From Acheta domesticus (Eukaryota > Arthropoda > Insecta > Orthoptera > Gryllidae): a DNA stretch of 64,000 bases. Made by a program: the position numbers and the translations under genes. This document shows positions 21,062-31,838 of the stretch, piece after piece. Location: positions 179,522,739 to 179,586,738 of the forward strand of contig JAHLJT010009419.1 of the NCBI GenBank assembly GCA_031308135.1, read 5' to 3'. The notes under the pieces were generated by a model. That model did no database searches, had not been told where the DNA came from, and saw nothing but the letters and a program-made list of their open reading frames with translations. Numbering within the stretch: the first letter of the stretch is position 1; each line of letters begins with the position of its first letter.

Positions 21062-21290
21062 AGTATTCTGGCACTTGCTTGCAAGTTTCCACGTCGTTTA
21101 ACTGCTCTATACCAAACAGCTGCGGTGTAACACTGGCCTCAACTGACACACAACAGAGGGCACTCATAGACGCCATCTATGCAATTTTAATCACTTCTTA
21201 TGGATACAGTATTTTATACATCCAGCGATTTCTAAGTGATTCCCACCATTTCTTCTGAGTGTTACGTTTTTCACACAGCAGTGTACATTA

Positions 21291-22138
21291 TTACGGGTGA
21301 GTGCACATTATTACATTATTACGGAGTGAGACACCTCTAGGTGTGTGGTTGCGGCGGAGTAATATTATAAATGAAACATTATGCAATCCGCAATGGCTGT
21401 ACCCCGTTTAATAGGCACGAGCGGGCCAGACGGGCGAGGCTGTTTGTGAAAAATAATTAACCGAAAACGCCGGATATTCACTTTGTAAAATATAAATAAT
21501 TTGCCTAGGAGTGTGCTGGCGAAATTCCGTGTTGTGGTCTGTGAAGCAGCTGTGCACTGTTTTTCACTTGGTGCACTGCTCCTTTCCATACTGTACAGTA
21601 GTCCACATGTCTTGTAGACTTAGTTTGAAACCGTTTGTACAAATAAACACTTATGAACACTTCCTCACTCTGCACACATTCGCTTCTCCTGTGTTGCGGC
21701 ACTTGCCTCACACTCAATGTATATTTCAACGTCTCACACATTTCATTATACGTTCATACTCGTTAGTGCTGTTAATATCTTTTGCAGGCTGCACACGTTG
21801 TTTACACATGTTCATTTCAATTAGATATTAGTTTCTTTACGTACATCTCGTAACTTGTACTTCGTGAAGTAGTGAATGTGTGAGACATATAAGTGAGATT
21901 CGCGAACCAAGCACCGAGATCTGGGAACACGTATTTTCATTTAAAGTGGCAGTGGTGAGTGTTATGATAAAAGAGGATTTTTATACAATGTTAAATTAAT
22001 GCTGGAGTAATGAGAAATGAGGACCGAAACAAATTTTGATTATAGTAGCAGGGAATTCACGCCCTTTTAGAATTGCAATATAGAAACATTTTAATCAGCG
22101 GTCAGTGTCCGGATTTCGTGAAGTAAGCGGCAGTTTAG
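21291..22138. other. Intergenic, nothing recognised
   Basis: Short ORFs on both strands overlap one another without a recognisable domain. Confidence 0.4.
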
Positions 22139-22199
22139 TAATAATAATAATATAATAATAATAATATAATAATAATAATATAGTAATAATAATAAAAAT
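22139..22199. repeat. (TAA)n microsatellite, probable 3' tail of a minus-strand retrotransposon
   Basis: An interrupted TAA/ATA run. On the minus strand it follows AATAAAGGCATTTTTA. It would therefore be the simple-repeat tail of the non-LTR element that continues rightwards. Confidence 0.75.
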
Positions 22200-22879
22200 G
22201 CCTTTATTAGTGGCGAGGCTCAGGCCATAGGGCCTGCTCTTCCGCCTAACCACTCAATCTATATTAATACAGAGAAGTAATATTTTAAGAGGGGGAGGGC
22301 CAGCTGTACATTTACATCTGGGAGAGCAAAACTAGGGACCACCCCGGCATACGCCTTAAGCGATTGAGTAAACCCAGAAAACCTCAATCAGGATGGCGGC
22401 TAAAGGCCGAACATTTTAAAAACAAAGAGAGAAGTAAAAGAGAGGGAAATCACAGATGGAAATGAAAAAAGAAAGGCCGAAAGAGAAAGAAGAAAGAAGA
22501 GAGACTAAAAGGGGGGACAACTATACATTTATGACTGGGAGTGCAAGACAAGGGACCATCCCGCCGTACGCCTTAAGCGATTGAGTAAACCCAGAAAAAT
22601 CTCAATCAGGATGGCGGCTTAGGGCCGAACATTAATAGAGCAGAATATATACACAGTAGAGAAAGAGAAGAGAAAGATGTTCGGAGGGGGGCGAGTCATA
22701 AAGAAAAAATGGGGAAATTTGTGAGAGAAAGGGAAGGGAGAAGAAGCGAAGAAAAGGAGGAAGAAAAGTAGGCGGAAGACGTGAAGTTATTCCAGAGACG
22801 TTACATCAAGGTACATTCGGTTTACATGAGCACTTTACATAAGTATAAAATCATTTTTAACACCAGAGGAGTGCAATAC
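22200..22879 (-). mobile_element. 3' UTR of minus-strand non-LTR retrotransposon (distal part)
   Basis: On the minus strand it ends GGCCTGAGCC..GCCACTAATAAAGGC before a TTA microsatellite, a pattern common at 3' ends of insect non-LTR elements. It contains two tandem units of about 218 bp (about 22289-22710), each with CCTTAAGCGATTGAGTAAAC and AATCAGGATGGCGGCT. It abuts the gypsy insertion at 22880, and the interrupted sequence resumes at 30439. Its link to the ORFs at 30.8-35.8 kb is inferred. Confidence 0.5.
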
Positions 22880-24186
22880 TGTAACCGCTAATACGCGATT
22901 ACAGTTTAAATAAATGAGGAAACTAGCAGTGAAGGCACGACACCGTATCTCGGACAAATAGTTCATCTGGTGAGGAGGAGATGGCGACAGTCGTAACTTA
23001 ATTTCTGAACGCACTCTTGTGTCAGCCAATGAAAAATTAGAATGAACCAACAGTAACGGCAAGAGCTTATGCCAAAAGATTCAACCTTCTTCTTGTCCGA
23101 GTCGCCGAAGCTAGCAGTTGTATGTATTCGTTGTCATATCGTGTTGGAGTTACAAAAAGTGAATAGTCAGCCATCTTGTGCGCTACGACGACGTTAAGCG
23201 ACACGTGTATGCTGTACCAGAAAGTCTGTACTATTGTTTGAAATTTCATTCGGAAAACGTATTTATAAAGATCTCCAGAATTATAAGAACTGTAATCGAC
23301 ATTATAATTAATTTGACTTTTGCCAATTACAAAGTCATAAGTGGAGATTCCGGACTTGGATTCGGAGGGGATCATCGTCTGAGGAGCGGAACTGGAAAAC
23401 ACCGCTAGCCGAGGGGAGACGGCGCGCGGTGGCCTCACGATTTCGACGCAGCAAGCAGCGCGCGGAGCGGAGCACGGGACCCTGCGACCTTGGCAGCGTG
23501 GACAAAATCTTGCAGCTGTCTTCGCAGCGCGGAATTCTACGGAGGTTCGACGGCCGTGAGTTTAACGAAACCAAAAGAACTTTTACTAAATCTCAATTCA
23601 GAACTGTATTGCACAGTATCCTTGATAATCTGAAAAGTCATTTCTTTTTCTTACTAAAGTCGTAATTGAAATCAGATAGGGATTTTGTAAATAGTGGAAA
23701 CTTGTGGTTTTTTTTGTACAGAATTAATTCACTAAATTCAAGTGTAACGAATCCAAAGACATTACAAGACCATTGAATATTGTATGTGTATGTATTTTTT
23801 TCAGGGTTATTTTTGAAGTGTATTTTGTATGTGTTTTTCATTGATTTTGTGTGTGTGTAAGTTGTTACTTTGAAATAAGGTGCAAAGTTAACATCTTCTA
23901 GAGAAAACTGCAGTTTTTTTTTAGGTAGGGAAAGATATCTACCATAATTAAACGTAAGAACAGTTGTACAAAACTTTCATTTATAAGAATATATTGTCAT
24001 TATTATTTCAAATTGTGTTGGGATGTTAATTGGTAGCTAGTTGAAAGACGAACCCACCCCCGATAGGGAATTTTATTCTACCTAGAAATTTCCCAGGAGT
24101 GCGTGACGGGACAGCTATCCGTCACGAAATTAGTGAATGAAAGATTTGCTAGTTGTAACAAATCCAAAGAATAGGGTTTGGCTACA
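22880..24186 (+). repeat. 5' LTR of the gypsy element (1307 bp)
   Basis: It runs from TGTAACCGCTAATACG to TTTGGCTACA and carries promoter and U3/R/U5 functions. It contains a 403-bp segment (about 23275-23677) absent from the 3' LTR, including a GC-rich CpG block at 23340-23570. The short ORFs found on both strands are not believed to be genes. Confidence 0.93.
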
Positions 24187-24188
24187 TA

Positions 24189-24210
24189 TTGTCACCCAAC
24201 TTGTGGGGCT
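24189..24210 (+). other. Putative primer binding site
   Basis: Just inside the 5' LTR the sequence TTGTCACCCAACTTGTGGGG resembles the lysine-tRNA type site (consensus TGGCGCCCAACGTGGGGC) with mismatches and an extra T. The tRNA assignment is tentative. Confidence 0.45.
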
Positions 24211-24365
24211 CGAAATTATTAAAATTTCGTAGGCTAATATCATTAACAAACAAAATTTGTTACAGAATTTTCACTTAGTTTGAAACCAGAGTAAGAGTGA
24301 AGTATTAGAGTGTGTAGCATTAGTACTTACATTGTAAATCTGAATTTTAATTACGACTGTTTAAA

Positions 24366-26065
24366 ATGGCAGACAAATATAACAAAACTAGAAATCTCGA
24401 ACAGATCTCGTCAGGTAGTGAGGAGGAAAGCGAAATTATCGAGCAAACACCAGAACGACCTAGGGAGGAGGCTGAAGTGCAGTTAGGCGAGGATAGGAAT
24501 TTACACTCAACGCCGAAACCTTCTCCGACGGAATCAGCATCTACTTCAAGAGATGGAGTTCCGACGGAAGCAGATATCCTTCGAGCTAATGATATGATGG
24601 CTAGACTAATGACGCAGTTCATGACTCAAATCGAACATAAACTCGATCTGAATGCCGCCCAATCAAATCAGCAAATTAGAACTCAATTAGATGAACAAAA
24701 TCAGCAGATTACTAAGAAATTAGAAGAGCAGGAGGCGCGTACGATAGAACAGAATCAGCAAATTAGAACTCAATTAGAAGAACAGGAGGCGCGTACGAGG
24801 GAACAAAATCAGCAAATTAGAAATCAATTAGATGAACAAAATCAGCAAATTAGAACTCAATTAGATGAACAAAATCAGCAAATTAGAACTCAATTAGATG
24901 AACAAAATCAGCAGATTACGAAGAAATTAGAAGAGCAGGACGAGAAATTAACTCAAATTTCTAAAGAGCTTATTGAACGGGCGGAGGCACTAGAATTAAA
25001 ATTTACGCGATCATCTGAACAGTTGAAAGCCGAAATTAAGGAAGACCTTGATGCTCAAATTCAACAGCTCACTTCTAGTTTTAATTCAAAGACAGATTTA
25101 ATTGAAACCAAAAGTAACTCACGTTGAGGATAAAGTAGAGAAGACGATTGAAGAGCAAAACAAGACTATTCAAACTATTGCAAATGATCAAGTAACGATT
25201 AGCCATAATATGACTCAAATTAAATCTTGCGTACAAGAAAATAGTGCAAAAATTCAAGTTTTAAACCAGAACAACCAAGAAGTGGAGGCGAAAGTAGCAG
25301 ATATGAGGGAGAGGATAGAAAATTTGCCATCTTCTTCTGTTTGGCATCATTCGAGCACCATTTCTATTCCTCCTGATTTAACGTTTAGCGCCCTAGGAAA
25401 AGAAAATCCTTGTATGTTCATAAAGGCGGTAGAGAATTTCTTTATGTTATATAATTTTCCCGAAAGTAAAAAAGTTAGAATCATCTACCAAATGTTACAA
25501 TCAAGTGCAAAATTGTGGGCTGATACATTAGATCCGTTACCAGCTACGTTTCAAGAATTTAAGAAAAATTCTTCAATCGTTATTGGAATTATGAGACTCA
25601 AATTAACTTCAGGTTAAATTTGATGTACAGTACCTGGCGAAAGGGGACGGTTAGCATGCAAGATTATGCAACGGAGAAATTAGCAGGTCTTAGTTTATGC
25701 ACACCACCCATTCCGGAGAATGAGATAGTATGTTTACTAATCAGACATTTCCGGTAGGCATACAAAATTTGTTGAAGAGTCAATTACCGATGTCTTCAGA
25801 AAAATTAGTCTGTCAACTTGGATTATACGATGCATCATATGAAATGACAGAGAAATTTAAAGCGAAGTCATTACCCACTTCAAGTACTATTGTAGTTACC
25901 GCACAAGAGGGACACAGTAATGGCAACAATAGTAAGCAGAAGGGGAAGAGACAAGATTACAACAGAGATGAAGAGAATAGTTCAACTCGATCGAAGCAGA
26001 GTAAACTTTGGTGGAAACGGGAAGTCAACCATCCAAAAATTTTACCTCATCTACGACTAATTTAA
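24366..26065 (+). pseudogene. Gypsy gag, coiled-coil rich, in three frames
   Basis: Gag packages the RNA. The N-terminal 253 codons (24366-25127) are acidic, then a long coiled coil built from 33-base, 11-residue repeats (NQQIRTQLDEQ and variants, 24655-24930). The second block (to 25617) holds a capsid-like region (SIPPDLTFSALGKENP, ..AVENFFMLYNFPESKKVRII). The third (25730-26065) ends in a basic tail (SKQKGKRQDYNRDEEN). The frame breaks lie in short A or T runs near 25108, 25568 and 25745, so they may be consensus errors. No CCHC zinc knuckle is visible. Confidence 0.8.
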
Positions 26066-26211
26066 ACAATGGTAGATATGAGTGCGGACCATCGACGTCA
26101 CGTGAGTCTAATTCTATGATCACAGAATTAAACTGTTAAGGTTTGTCTCGAATGGTCGCCCCGGAACAAACCACTCTCTCATTGATGTTGAAGAGGTGAC
26201 TTTTTAAATCC

Positions 26212-29200
26212 ATGGCATTGATACATTCCGCTTTAGAGACGCAAAAAGATTTGTTCGCAAATGTAAATGTTACAAAACGCAAATGCCCATTGTTAGAAGT
26301 AGAATGCGAAGGGAAAAAGGTCCTTGCATTAATTGACACGGGATGCACTTGCTCGATAATAGTGGAGAGTCTGTTAGATGAACTTTCAGGAGTGGCAGAA
26401 GCAATACCACAATTCCCTATGCGGAAGTCGTATCTGATGGGAGCGAATAAGAAGAAGTCGCGGCCTATTTACCGTCAAGTACTGTTGCAGCTGACAATAG
26501 GAAAGAGGGTATACGAAACTGTCTGCATAGTTGCGAAAGAATTATTGTATCCACTGATCCTGGGAGTGGACTTCCTCTATGAGCATGAAGTAATCATCGA
26601 CATGGCGAGAAATTGTTTGCAGATTCCAAAGAACGGCATAATTGACCATCATCCATTTGATGGAGATGAACATCTAATGCACCATGCGAACTGTATCGAG
26701 GTCAACAACCTTCACACTTTGTTAGAGAATGCTGTGAAAAATAACGAAAATTTAAACCAACAACAACAGGAAGAATTATTTGAATTGTTAGTAAAGTATC
26801 AGCGAGTTTTTGAAAAATGTGAAGAACCCATAAAAAACTTTGAGTTTCATATTGAGCTAACCGATGAACGGCCATATGCATCATACAATTACCCTATACC
26901 AGTTGCATATAGAAGAGAAATAGACGAACTTATTCAGTCCATGTTAAATGATAAAATCATTAAGAAAGAAAGGACTCCATATTTGAATCCAATAGTCGTT
27001 GTCAAAAAGAAGAATGGAAGTTTACGCCTATGTTTAGATGCTAGAAAATTGAATGAAAAAACGATCCCGTACCGAGACAGACCTCCCAGGATAGAGGAGA
27101 TGTTAACGAAGCTTCATGGTATTAGGTGGATCAGTAGCACCGATTTTACAGCATCGTACTGGCAGATTCCGATAGCTAAGGATTCGCAGAAGTATACTGG
27201 CTTCATGTATAGGGGTATAAGCTATGTATATCAGAGAGTTCCGTTTGGTTTAAAGAATTCAGCTGCTGCATTAATTCAATGTTTGGATAATATTATAAAT
27301 ACGAGATTGTATCATGCCTCATTAGTGTATGTAGATGATATTATCTTATTTGCGGCAACATTCCAAGAACATCTACGTCATTTAGAAGATTTGTTTAAGA
27401 TTTTAATTGATAACCACCTCCAATTAAATATTGAGAAATCTAGTTTCTGTAGGAAGCAAGTAGATTTTTTAGGTTACCAATTATCTATTCAAGGATTGCG
27501 TATGAAACCGGAAAAGATTGTAGAAATTGATAAGATTCAAGCACCGAGGAACCGAAAACAGTTAAAGGGATTTCTGGGATGCGTGAACTACTATAGTCGA
27601 TTCATTCCAAACTATTCGGCGTCTATTGTACAATTTCTGCCATTGTTAAGAAAAAACAAGCCATGGGAGTGGACTGAATTACACGAAAAGCGATTCCAAG
27701 ATTTGAAGGCTCGTTTTTATCATTCCTGTGTAATCGCCTATCCTAATTTTGAAAAAGAGTTTATTTTACAAACGGACAGTAGCGACCATGGAATTGGAGC
27801 TGTTCTGTATCAGGTTATTAATGGTGAAGAGAAAGTTGTAGCTCTTATAAGTAGGGTACTCCGAGGACCTGAACTAAATTTTTCAGTTTCGGAAAAGGAG
27901 GCGAATGCCATAGTGTGGGCCGTCCATAAATTAAGAGAATATCTCGTGGGAAGACATTTCATAATTAGGACGGACCACAAGGCATTAATTTTTTTAAACC
28001 GTTGTCACACAAATAATGACCGGTTATTACGTTGGATATTGTACCTACAACAATATTCTTTTACTGTGGAATATTGTCCAGGAGAGCTGAACCACCTCCC
28101 AGACATACTCAGCAGGAATACATTTCGACTGGAAGAAACTGTAGAAGAGAAGAACGTGTTCTTTGCATCGCCTATTCAATTGAATTACCTAGAAATGCCA
28201 CATTTGAACTGGCAAATGATAGCAATTCACCAGCAGCAGGAAGAATTAACTAGGAAAGTAAGATTATTTTTGCGTGGGGAACTCGACCCAGAAGATGCGG
28301 ATGGGATCCGTTGGACTAGTGAAGGCGATAGATGGAAGTTAGTAGAAGACGTCGTTCTCGTCAAGACAAGATCTGAGCCACCAACATACAGAATTTGGAT
28401 GCCCAAAACCCTGACGCACGGAATTATATGGCTTGTTCACACGAAACTTGGACACTTTGGAGCGGACAAAGTCGATAAGGCTATTTCGGAAATTGCTCAC
28501 TGGAAGGGACGTAAAAAACAAGTTAGAAGAACTGTTGCAGTTTGCGTCACCTGTCAGCGCACCAAATATCCTAATCGATACTTTGCCGGAGCAAGAGCAG
28601 CAATTTTACCCTCCAAAACAAATGAATTAGTAGCCATAGACCTTTATGGACCTCTTCCTAAAACTAAATATGGTTACAAATACGTCTTGGTATGTATTGA
28701 TGTCTTTTCTAAGTTTACCCAAGTTTACTGCATCAACAAACCGAACGCAAAAAATTGCCTATATCAATTAGATAAATTCCTTAGAACGGCAGGGGATTTT
28801 GAAAAATTGTTGTCGGATCATGGACCGCAATTTACCAGTGATCATTGGATCCAGACCATGGAGGAGAAGAATATTATCCATATCTTATCAAGTATTCGAC
28901 ATCCACAGTCAAATCCATCCGAGAGGGTAATGCGGGAACTATCCAGATTATTTCGGGTATATTGTCGTCAACGACATACTGACTGGTATTTACTAGTGCC
29001 TTTTATCAACCAGTGGCTCAATGCAGTACATCACGACACCATTAACGCGACCCCATATGAGGCCCATTTCAAGAGAAAAATGCCGCATGTGTTAGAACAT
29101 CTGCGAAGGCCCGAGGTCACCATTACCGAAGTTACTGATGAAGAGATTACGCGACAACTACATCATAAAGCAAGAAAACGGTTGGACCAGACCAAATATG

Positions 29201-29349
29201 CTCCATACACATTCACGGAAGGGCAAAGAGTTATGTTACGACTACCAAAACCGTCGGATGTGCAAGCAAAACAAGTTTCAAAATTCTTCGCTTTGTATGA
29301 AGGACCATACAAGATATCAAGAATTCGACCCCAAATGTCGCAGAAATAA
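26212..29349 (+). CDS. Gypsy pol polyprotein (protease, RT, RNase H, integrase)
   Basis: An uninterrupted frame of 1045 codons. Aspartic protease LIDTG has its catalytic D near residue 42. In the reverse transcriptase, YVDD is at residues 373-376 after the VPFGLKNSA block. In RNase H, TDSSDHG starts near 521 with the later D in RTDHKAL. In integrase, the zinc domain is H743, H748, C778, C781 and the catalytic D810, D869 and E904 have DD35E spacing. Pol makes cDNA and inserts it. The start at 26212 is the first ATG. The protease frame is probably reached from gag by a shift, or by a one-base error in the T run near 26200. Near 29333 the frame breaks; the expected C-terminus continues in another frame to a stop at 29412-29414. 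Confidence 0.93.
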   Translation: MALIHSALETQKDLFANVNVTKRKCPLLEVECEGKKVLALIDTGCTCSIIVESLLDELSGVAEAIPQFPMRKSYLMGANKKKSRPIYRQVLLQLTIGKRVYETVCIVAKELLYPLILGVDFLYEHEVIIDMARNCLQIPKNGIIDHHPFDGDEHLMHHANCIEVNNLHTLLENAVKNNENLNQQQQEELFELLVKYQRVFEKCEEPIKNFEFHIELTDERPYASYNYPIPVAYRREIDELIQSMLNDKIIKKERTPYLNPIVVVKKKNGSLRLCLDARKLNEKTIPYRDRPPRIEEMLTKLHGIRWISSTDFTASYWQIPIAKDSQKYTGFMYRGISYVYQRVPFGLKNSAAALIQCLDNIINTRLYHASLVYVDDIILFAATFQEHLRHLEDLFKILIDNHLQLNIEKSSFCRKQVDFLGYQLSIQGLRMKPEKIVEIDKIQAPRNRKQLKGFLGCVNYYSRFIPNYSASIVQFLPLLRKNKPWEWTELHEKRFQDLKARFYHSCVIAYPNFEKEFILQTDSSDHGIGAVLYQVINGEEKVVALISRVLRGPELNFSVSEKEANAIVWAVHKLREYLVGRHFIIRTDHKALIFLNRCHTNNDRLLRWILYLQQYSFTVEYCPGELNHLPDILSRNTFRLEETVEEKNVFFASPIQLNYLEMPHLNWQMIAIHQQQEELTRKVRLFLRGELDPEDADGIRWTSEGDRWKLVEDVVLVKTRSEPPTYRIWMPKTLTHGIIWLVHTKLGHFGADKVDKAISEIAHWKGRKKQVRRTVAVCVTCQRTKYPNRYFAGARAAILPSKTNELVAIDLYGPLPKTKYGYKYVLVCIDVFSKFTQVYCINKPNAKNCLYQLDKFLRTAGDFEKLLSDHGPQFTSDHWIQTMEEKNIIHILSSIRHPQSNPSERVMRELSRLFRVYCRQRHTDWYLLVPFINQWLNAVHHDTINATPYEAHFKRKMPHVLEHLRRPEVTITEVTDEEITRQLHHKARKRLDQTKYAPYTFTEGQRVMLRLPKPSDVQAKQVSKFFALYEGPYKISRIRPQMSQK

Positions 29350-29518
29350 TTAACGACAATGGACATAACATTGGAAGATTTAATTTCTATAATTTAAAAC
29401 CATTCCAAGAATGAGGGAAGGGAGAGTAACACCACAAAATACAAGATGAACGACCATAGACATAACGATTTTGTAAGAAGATTTTTTCGAAAAATTTAAT
29501 TGCGAGAAAAATCTTTTT

Positions 29519-29530
29519 AAAGGAGGGGCT
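29519..29530 (+). other. Polypurine tract of the gypsy element
   Basis: AAAGGAGGGG directly precedes the 3' LTR (two bases from its TG start), where plus-strand synthesis is primed. Confidence 0.85.
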
Positions 29531-29532
29531 TA

Positions 29533-30438
29533 TGTAACCGCTAATACGCGATTACAGTTTAAATAAATGAGGAAACTAGCAGTGAAGGCACGACACCGTA
29601 TCTCGGACAAATAGTTCATCTGGTGAGGAGGAGATGGCGACAGTCGTAAACTTAATTTCTGAACGCACTCTTGTGTCAGCCAATGAAAAATTAGAATGAA
29701 CCAACAGTAACGGCAAGAGCTTATGCCAAAAGAATTCAACCTTCTTCTTGTCCGAGTCGCCGAAGCTAGCAGTTGTATGTATTCGTTGTCATATCGTGTT
29801 GGAGTTACAAAAAGTGAATAGTCAGCCATCTTGTGCGCTACGACGACGTTAAGCGACACGTGTATGCTGTACCAGAAAGTCTGTACTATTGTTTGAAATT
29901 TCATTCGGAAAACGTATTTATAAAGATCTAGGGATTTTGTAAATAGTGGAAAATTGTGGTTTTTTTGTACAGAATTAATTCACTAAATTCAAGTGTAACG
30001 AATCCAAAGACATTACAAGACCATTGAATATTGTATGTGTATGTATTTTTTTCAGGGTTATTTTTGAAGTGTATTTTGTATGTGTTTTTCATTGATTTTG
30101 TGTGTGTGTAAGTTGTTACTTTGAAATAAGGTGCAAAGTTAACATCTTCTTAGAGAAAACTGCAGTTTTTTTTAGGTAGGGAAAGATATCTACCATAATT
30201 AAACGTAAGAACAGTTGTACAAAACTTTCATTTATAAGAATATATTGTCATTATTATTTCAAATTGTGTTGGGATGTTAATTGGTAGCTAGTTGAAAAGA
30301 CGAACCCACCCCCGATAGGGAATTTTATTCTACCTAGAAATTTCCCAGGAGTGCGTGACGGGACAGCTATCCGTCACGAAATTAGTGAATGAAAGATTTG
30401 CTAGTTGTAACAAATCCAAAGAATAGGGTTTGGCTACA
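29533..30438 (+). repeat. 3' LTR of the gypsy element (906 bp)
   Basis: Nearly identical to the 5' LTR but lacking about 403 bp: AAAGATCT joins directly to AGGGATTTTG at about 29929. Other differences are single-base length changes in homopolymers. Confidence 0.93.
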
Positions 30439-30815
30439 ATACATTATAGGCTAATAGTAACAATAATTTAAAATACAATATTGACAGTATTCAGGAACAA
30501 TATAAAAGTATAATAGGATCCTAACATCAAATTGTATTTATACCAATATATTGCAGTAAAGATTATGGTGATAATACAAAAATAGCTACGAGTATAAGTA
30601 CTTTTATCTGGAATGTCGCTAGTCACTTTATGTATATTTTATTTAAACAATTCCATTAAGATACACTAAAAATTATATGATTGTATTAAATAATTTACAG
30701 GGTGTGATACAGAATGGAAAGTGAAGAGAGTCATGAGGTATGGGATGGAATTTTGAATTTAGAGGGTGCGGTGACCGGGTGCTTGGAAGTGGGAAAAGTC
30801 TGGAGATTGAAGATG
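30439..30815 (-). mobile_element. 3' UTR of minus-strand non-LTR retrotransposon (proximal part)
   Basis: It directly follows the stop codon of the retrotransposon's C-terminus (30816-30818). It contains an AATAAAATA polyadenylation-like site near 30645 on the minus strand. It is continuous with 22200-22879 once the gypsy element is removed. Confidence 0.5.
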
Positions 30816-30929
30816 TTAATAGCCATTCTGTATGTCATTATTCCTTACCCATGTGGTTAATTCATTTTTGAATTTACGGAAAGTATTTGAATGTTTTAGA
30901 CTCGCTGGTAGTTTATTCCAGGTTCGGAT
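30816..30929 (-). pseudogene. C-terminal end of the non-LTR reverse transcriptase ORF2
   Basis: The minus frame reads RTWNKLPASLK, TFRKFKNEL and ends NNDIQNGY with TAA. This is the standard C-terminal WN.LP motif of CR1/Jockey-type ORF2. It is separated from the rest of ORF2 (ending at 32448) by a fragment of an LTR element. About 80-90 residues expected between the two parts are missing. Confidence 0.85.
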
Positions 30930-31666
30930 TGTTATGTTTTACAATGAATGAAAGCACGTCCTCTTAACAACTATTCATTTATTCTTTCAATCATTCTATT
31001 TACACTACACAATCAAATATACAAGAGTTGCTCTCTTCCGGCTGGCATTAACGTCCAAGCCCGGATCTCTCTAGTGCGTCACTTAGCACTGCTCCTGTCC
31101 CACACGCCTGACTGCGCGACTCCGCTGCGTGCAATTCCAGCACGCAATCTCGCCGTGCGTCACTTAGCACGACTACTGGTGCGGCCTCTCTGCGTGTGTC
31201 TCCCTCCCTGGCTGCAAGCTCTCTCCCAGCGACTCCGCTGCGCTGCCTCTCTGCTGTGACTCGGTGATTCTGAGACTCGTTACTCCGTGGCCTCCACCTG
31301 CTCTCGCCTAAAGAGGGGCGGCGCAGACGGGTTAGCCTCGCCCCGAGGCTTACCCGCTCGCTGGCCAGCGTTCCGCGCCAGCGAGCTCCGTGGCACGTGG
31401 CGTACAGCTGCTCACGCGCCAGCTTCAAATGCTGACCACAGCACTCCTCCCCCTCCAAATGCGTCGAATGGCGTCCAATCGCCAATTCGACGCCATCCTT
31501 GCTGACAGATGTGTCAACTGTAAACACTATACCCAAAATCTCAGAACATAATATCAAGTACGACACATTGACTATTCCCGCAGAAACACCAATTGTACAT
31601 TTAATACACCAATAAAATTTTAGTGTATATAGGGAACCTATCATTAACAAACAAAATCTCCTAACA
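30930..31666 (-). mobile_element. 3' LTR of a truncated LTR retrotransposon
   Basis: Read on the minus strand it starts TGTTAGGAG and ends CATAACA. The TGTTA/TAACA inverted ends are typical of LTRs. It is 737 bp with a GC-rich centre (31050-31480). A purine-containing tract TTGGGGCCAAAGTG lies just upstream. The expected 5' LTR is absent. The 200-codon open frame crossing it reflects composition. Confidence 0.65.
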
Positions 31667-31838
31667 TATACACTTTGGCCCCAATGTTACTATTTACAAA
31701 CTGAAACATACCACCACAAAAAAACTGGGCTCCCTCAAAACAAACATGTCCTACATGTCCTATTTTTAAGTAGCTGATTGCTTAATATCCCCCAAAACAT
31801 CCAAGTCACTAATGTCTTTAACAGTTTCAGTCTCGAGC

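Larger units (their letters stand above)
22880..30438 (+). mobile_element. Ty3/gypsy LTR retrotransposon, near complete
   Basis: It is a 7559-bp element flanked by ATAC target duplications at 22876-22879 and 30439-30442, with LTRs that begin TG and end CA. The order is LTR, primer site, gag, protease, reverse transcriptase, RNase H, integrase, purine tract, LTR. Integrase after RNase H places it in Ty3/gypsy. No env is present. Apart from one 403-bp block the LTRs differ at only a few positions, mostly homopolymers, so the insertion is young. The long LTRs and coiled-coil gag suggest the Osvaldo/Ulysses neighbourhood, but that is a guess. Confidence 0.93.

Noticed and set aside
23067..23574. 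ORFs on both strands inside the gypsy 5' LTR, one repeated in the 3' LTR
   Set aside because: LTRs are non-coding in this class. The duplication at 29530-29904 simply reflects the LTR pair.
29350..29532. Possible env gene downstream of pol
   Set aside because: Only 183 bases separate pol from the 3' LTR, and they are explained by the integrase C-terminus and the purine tract.
31048..31650. 200-codon minus ORF
   Set aside because: It lies within an LTR-like block and is GC-driven, with no domain and no continuity with the upstream ORF.
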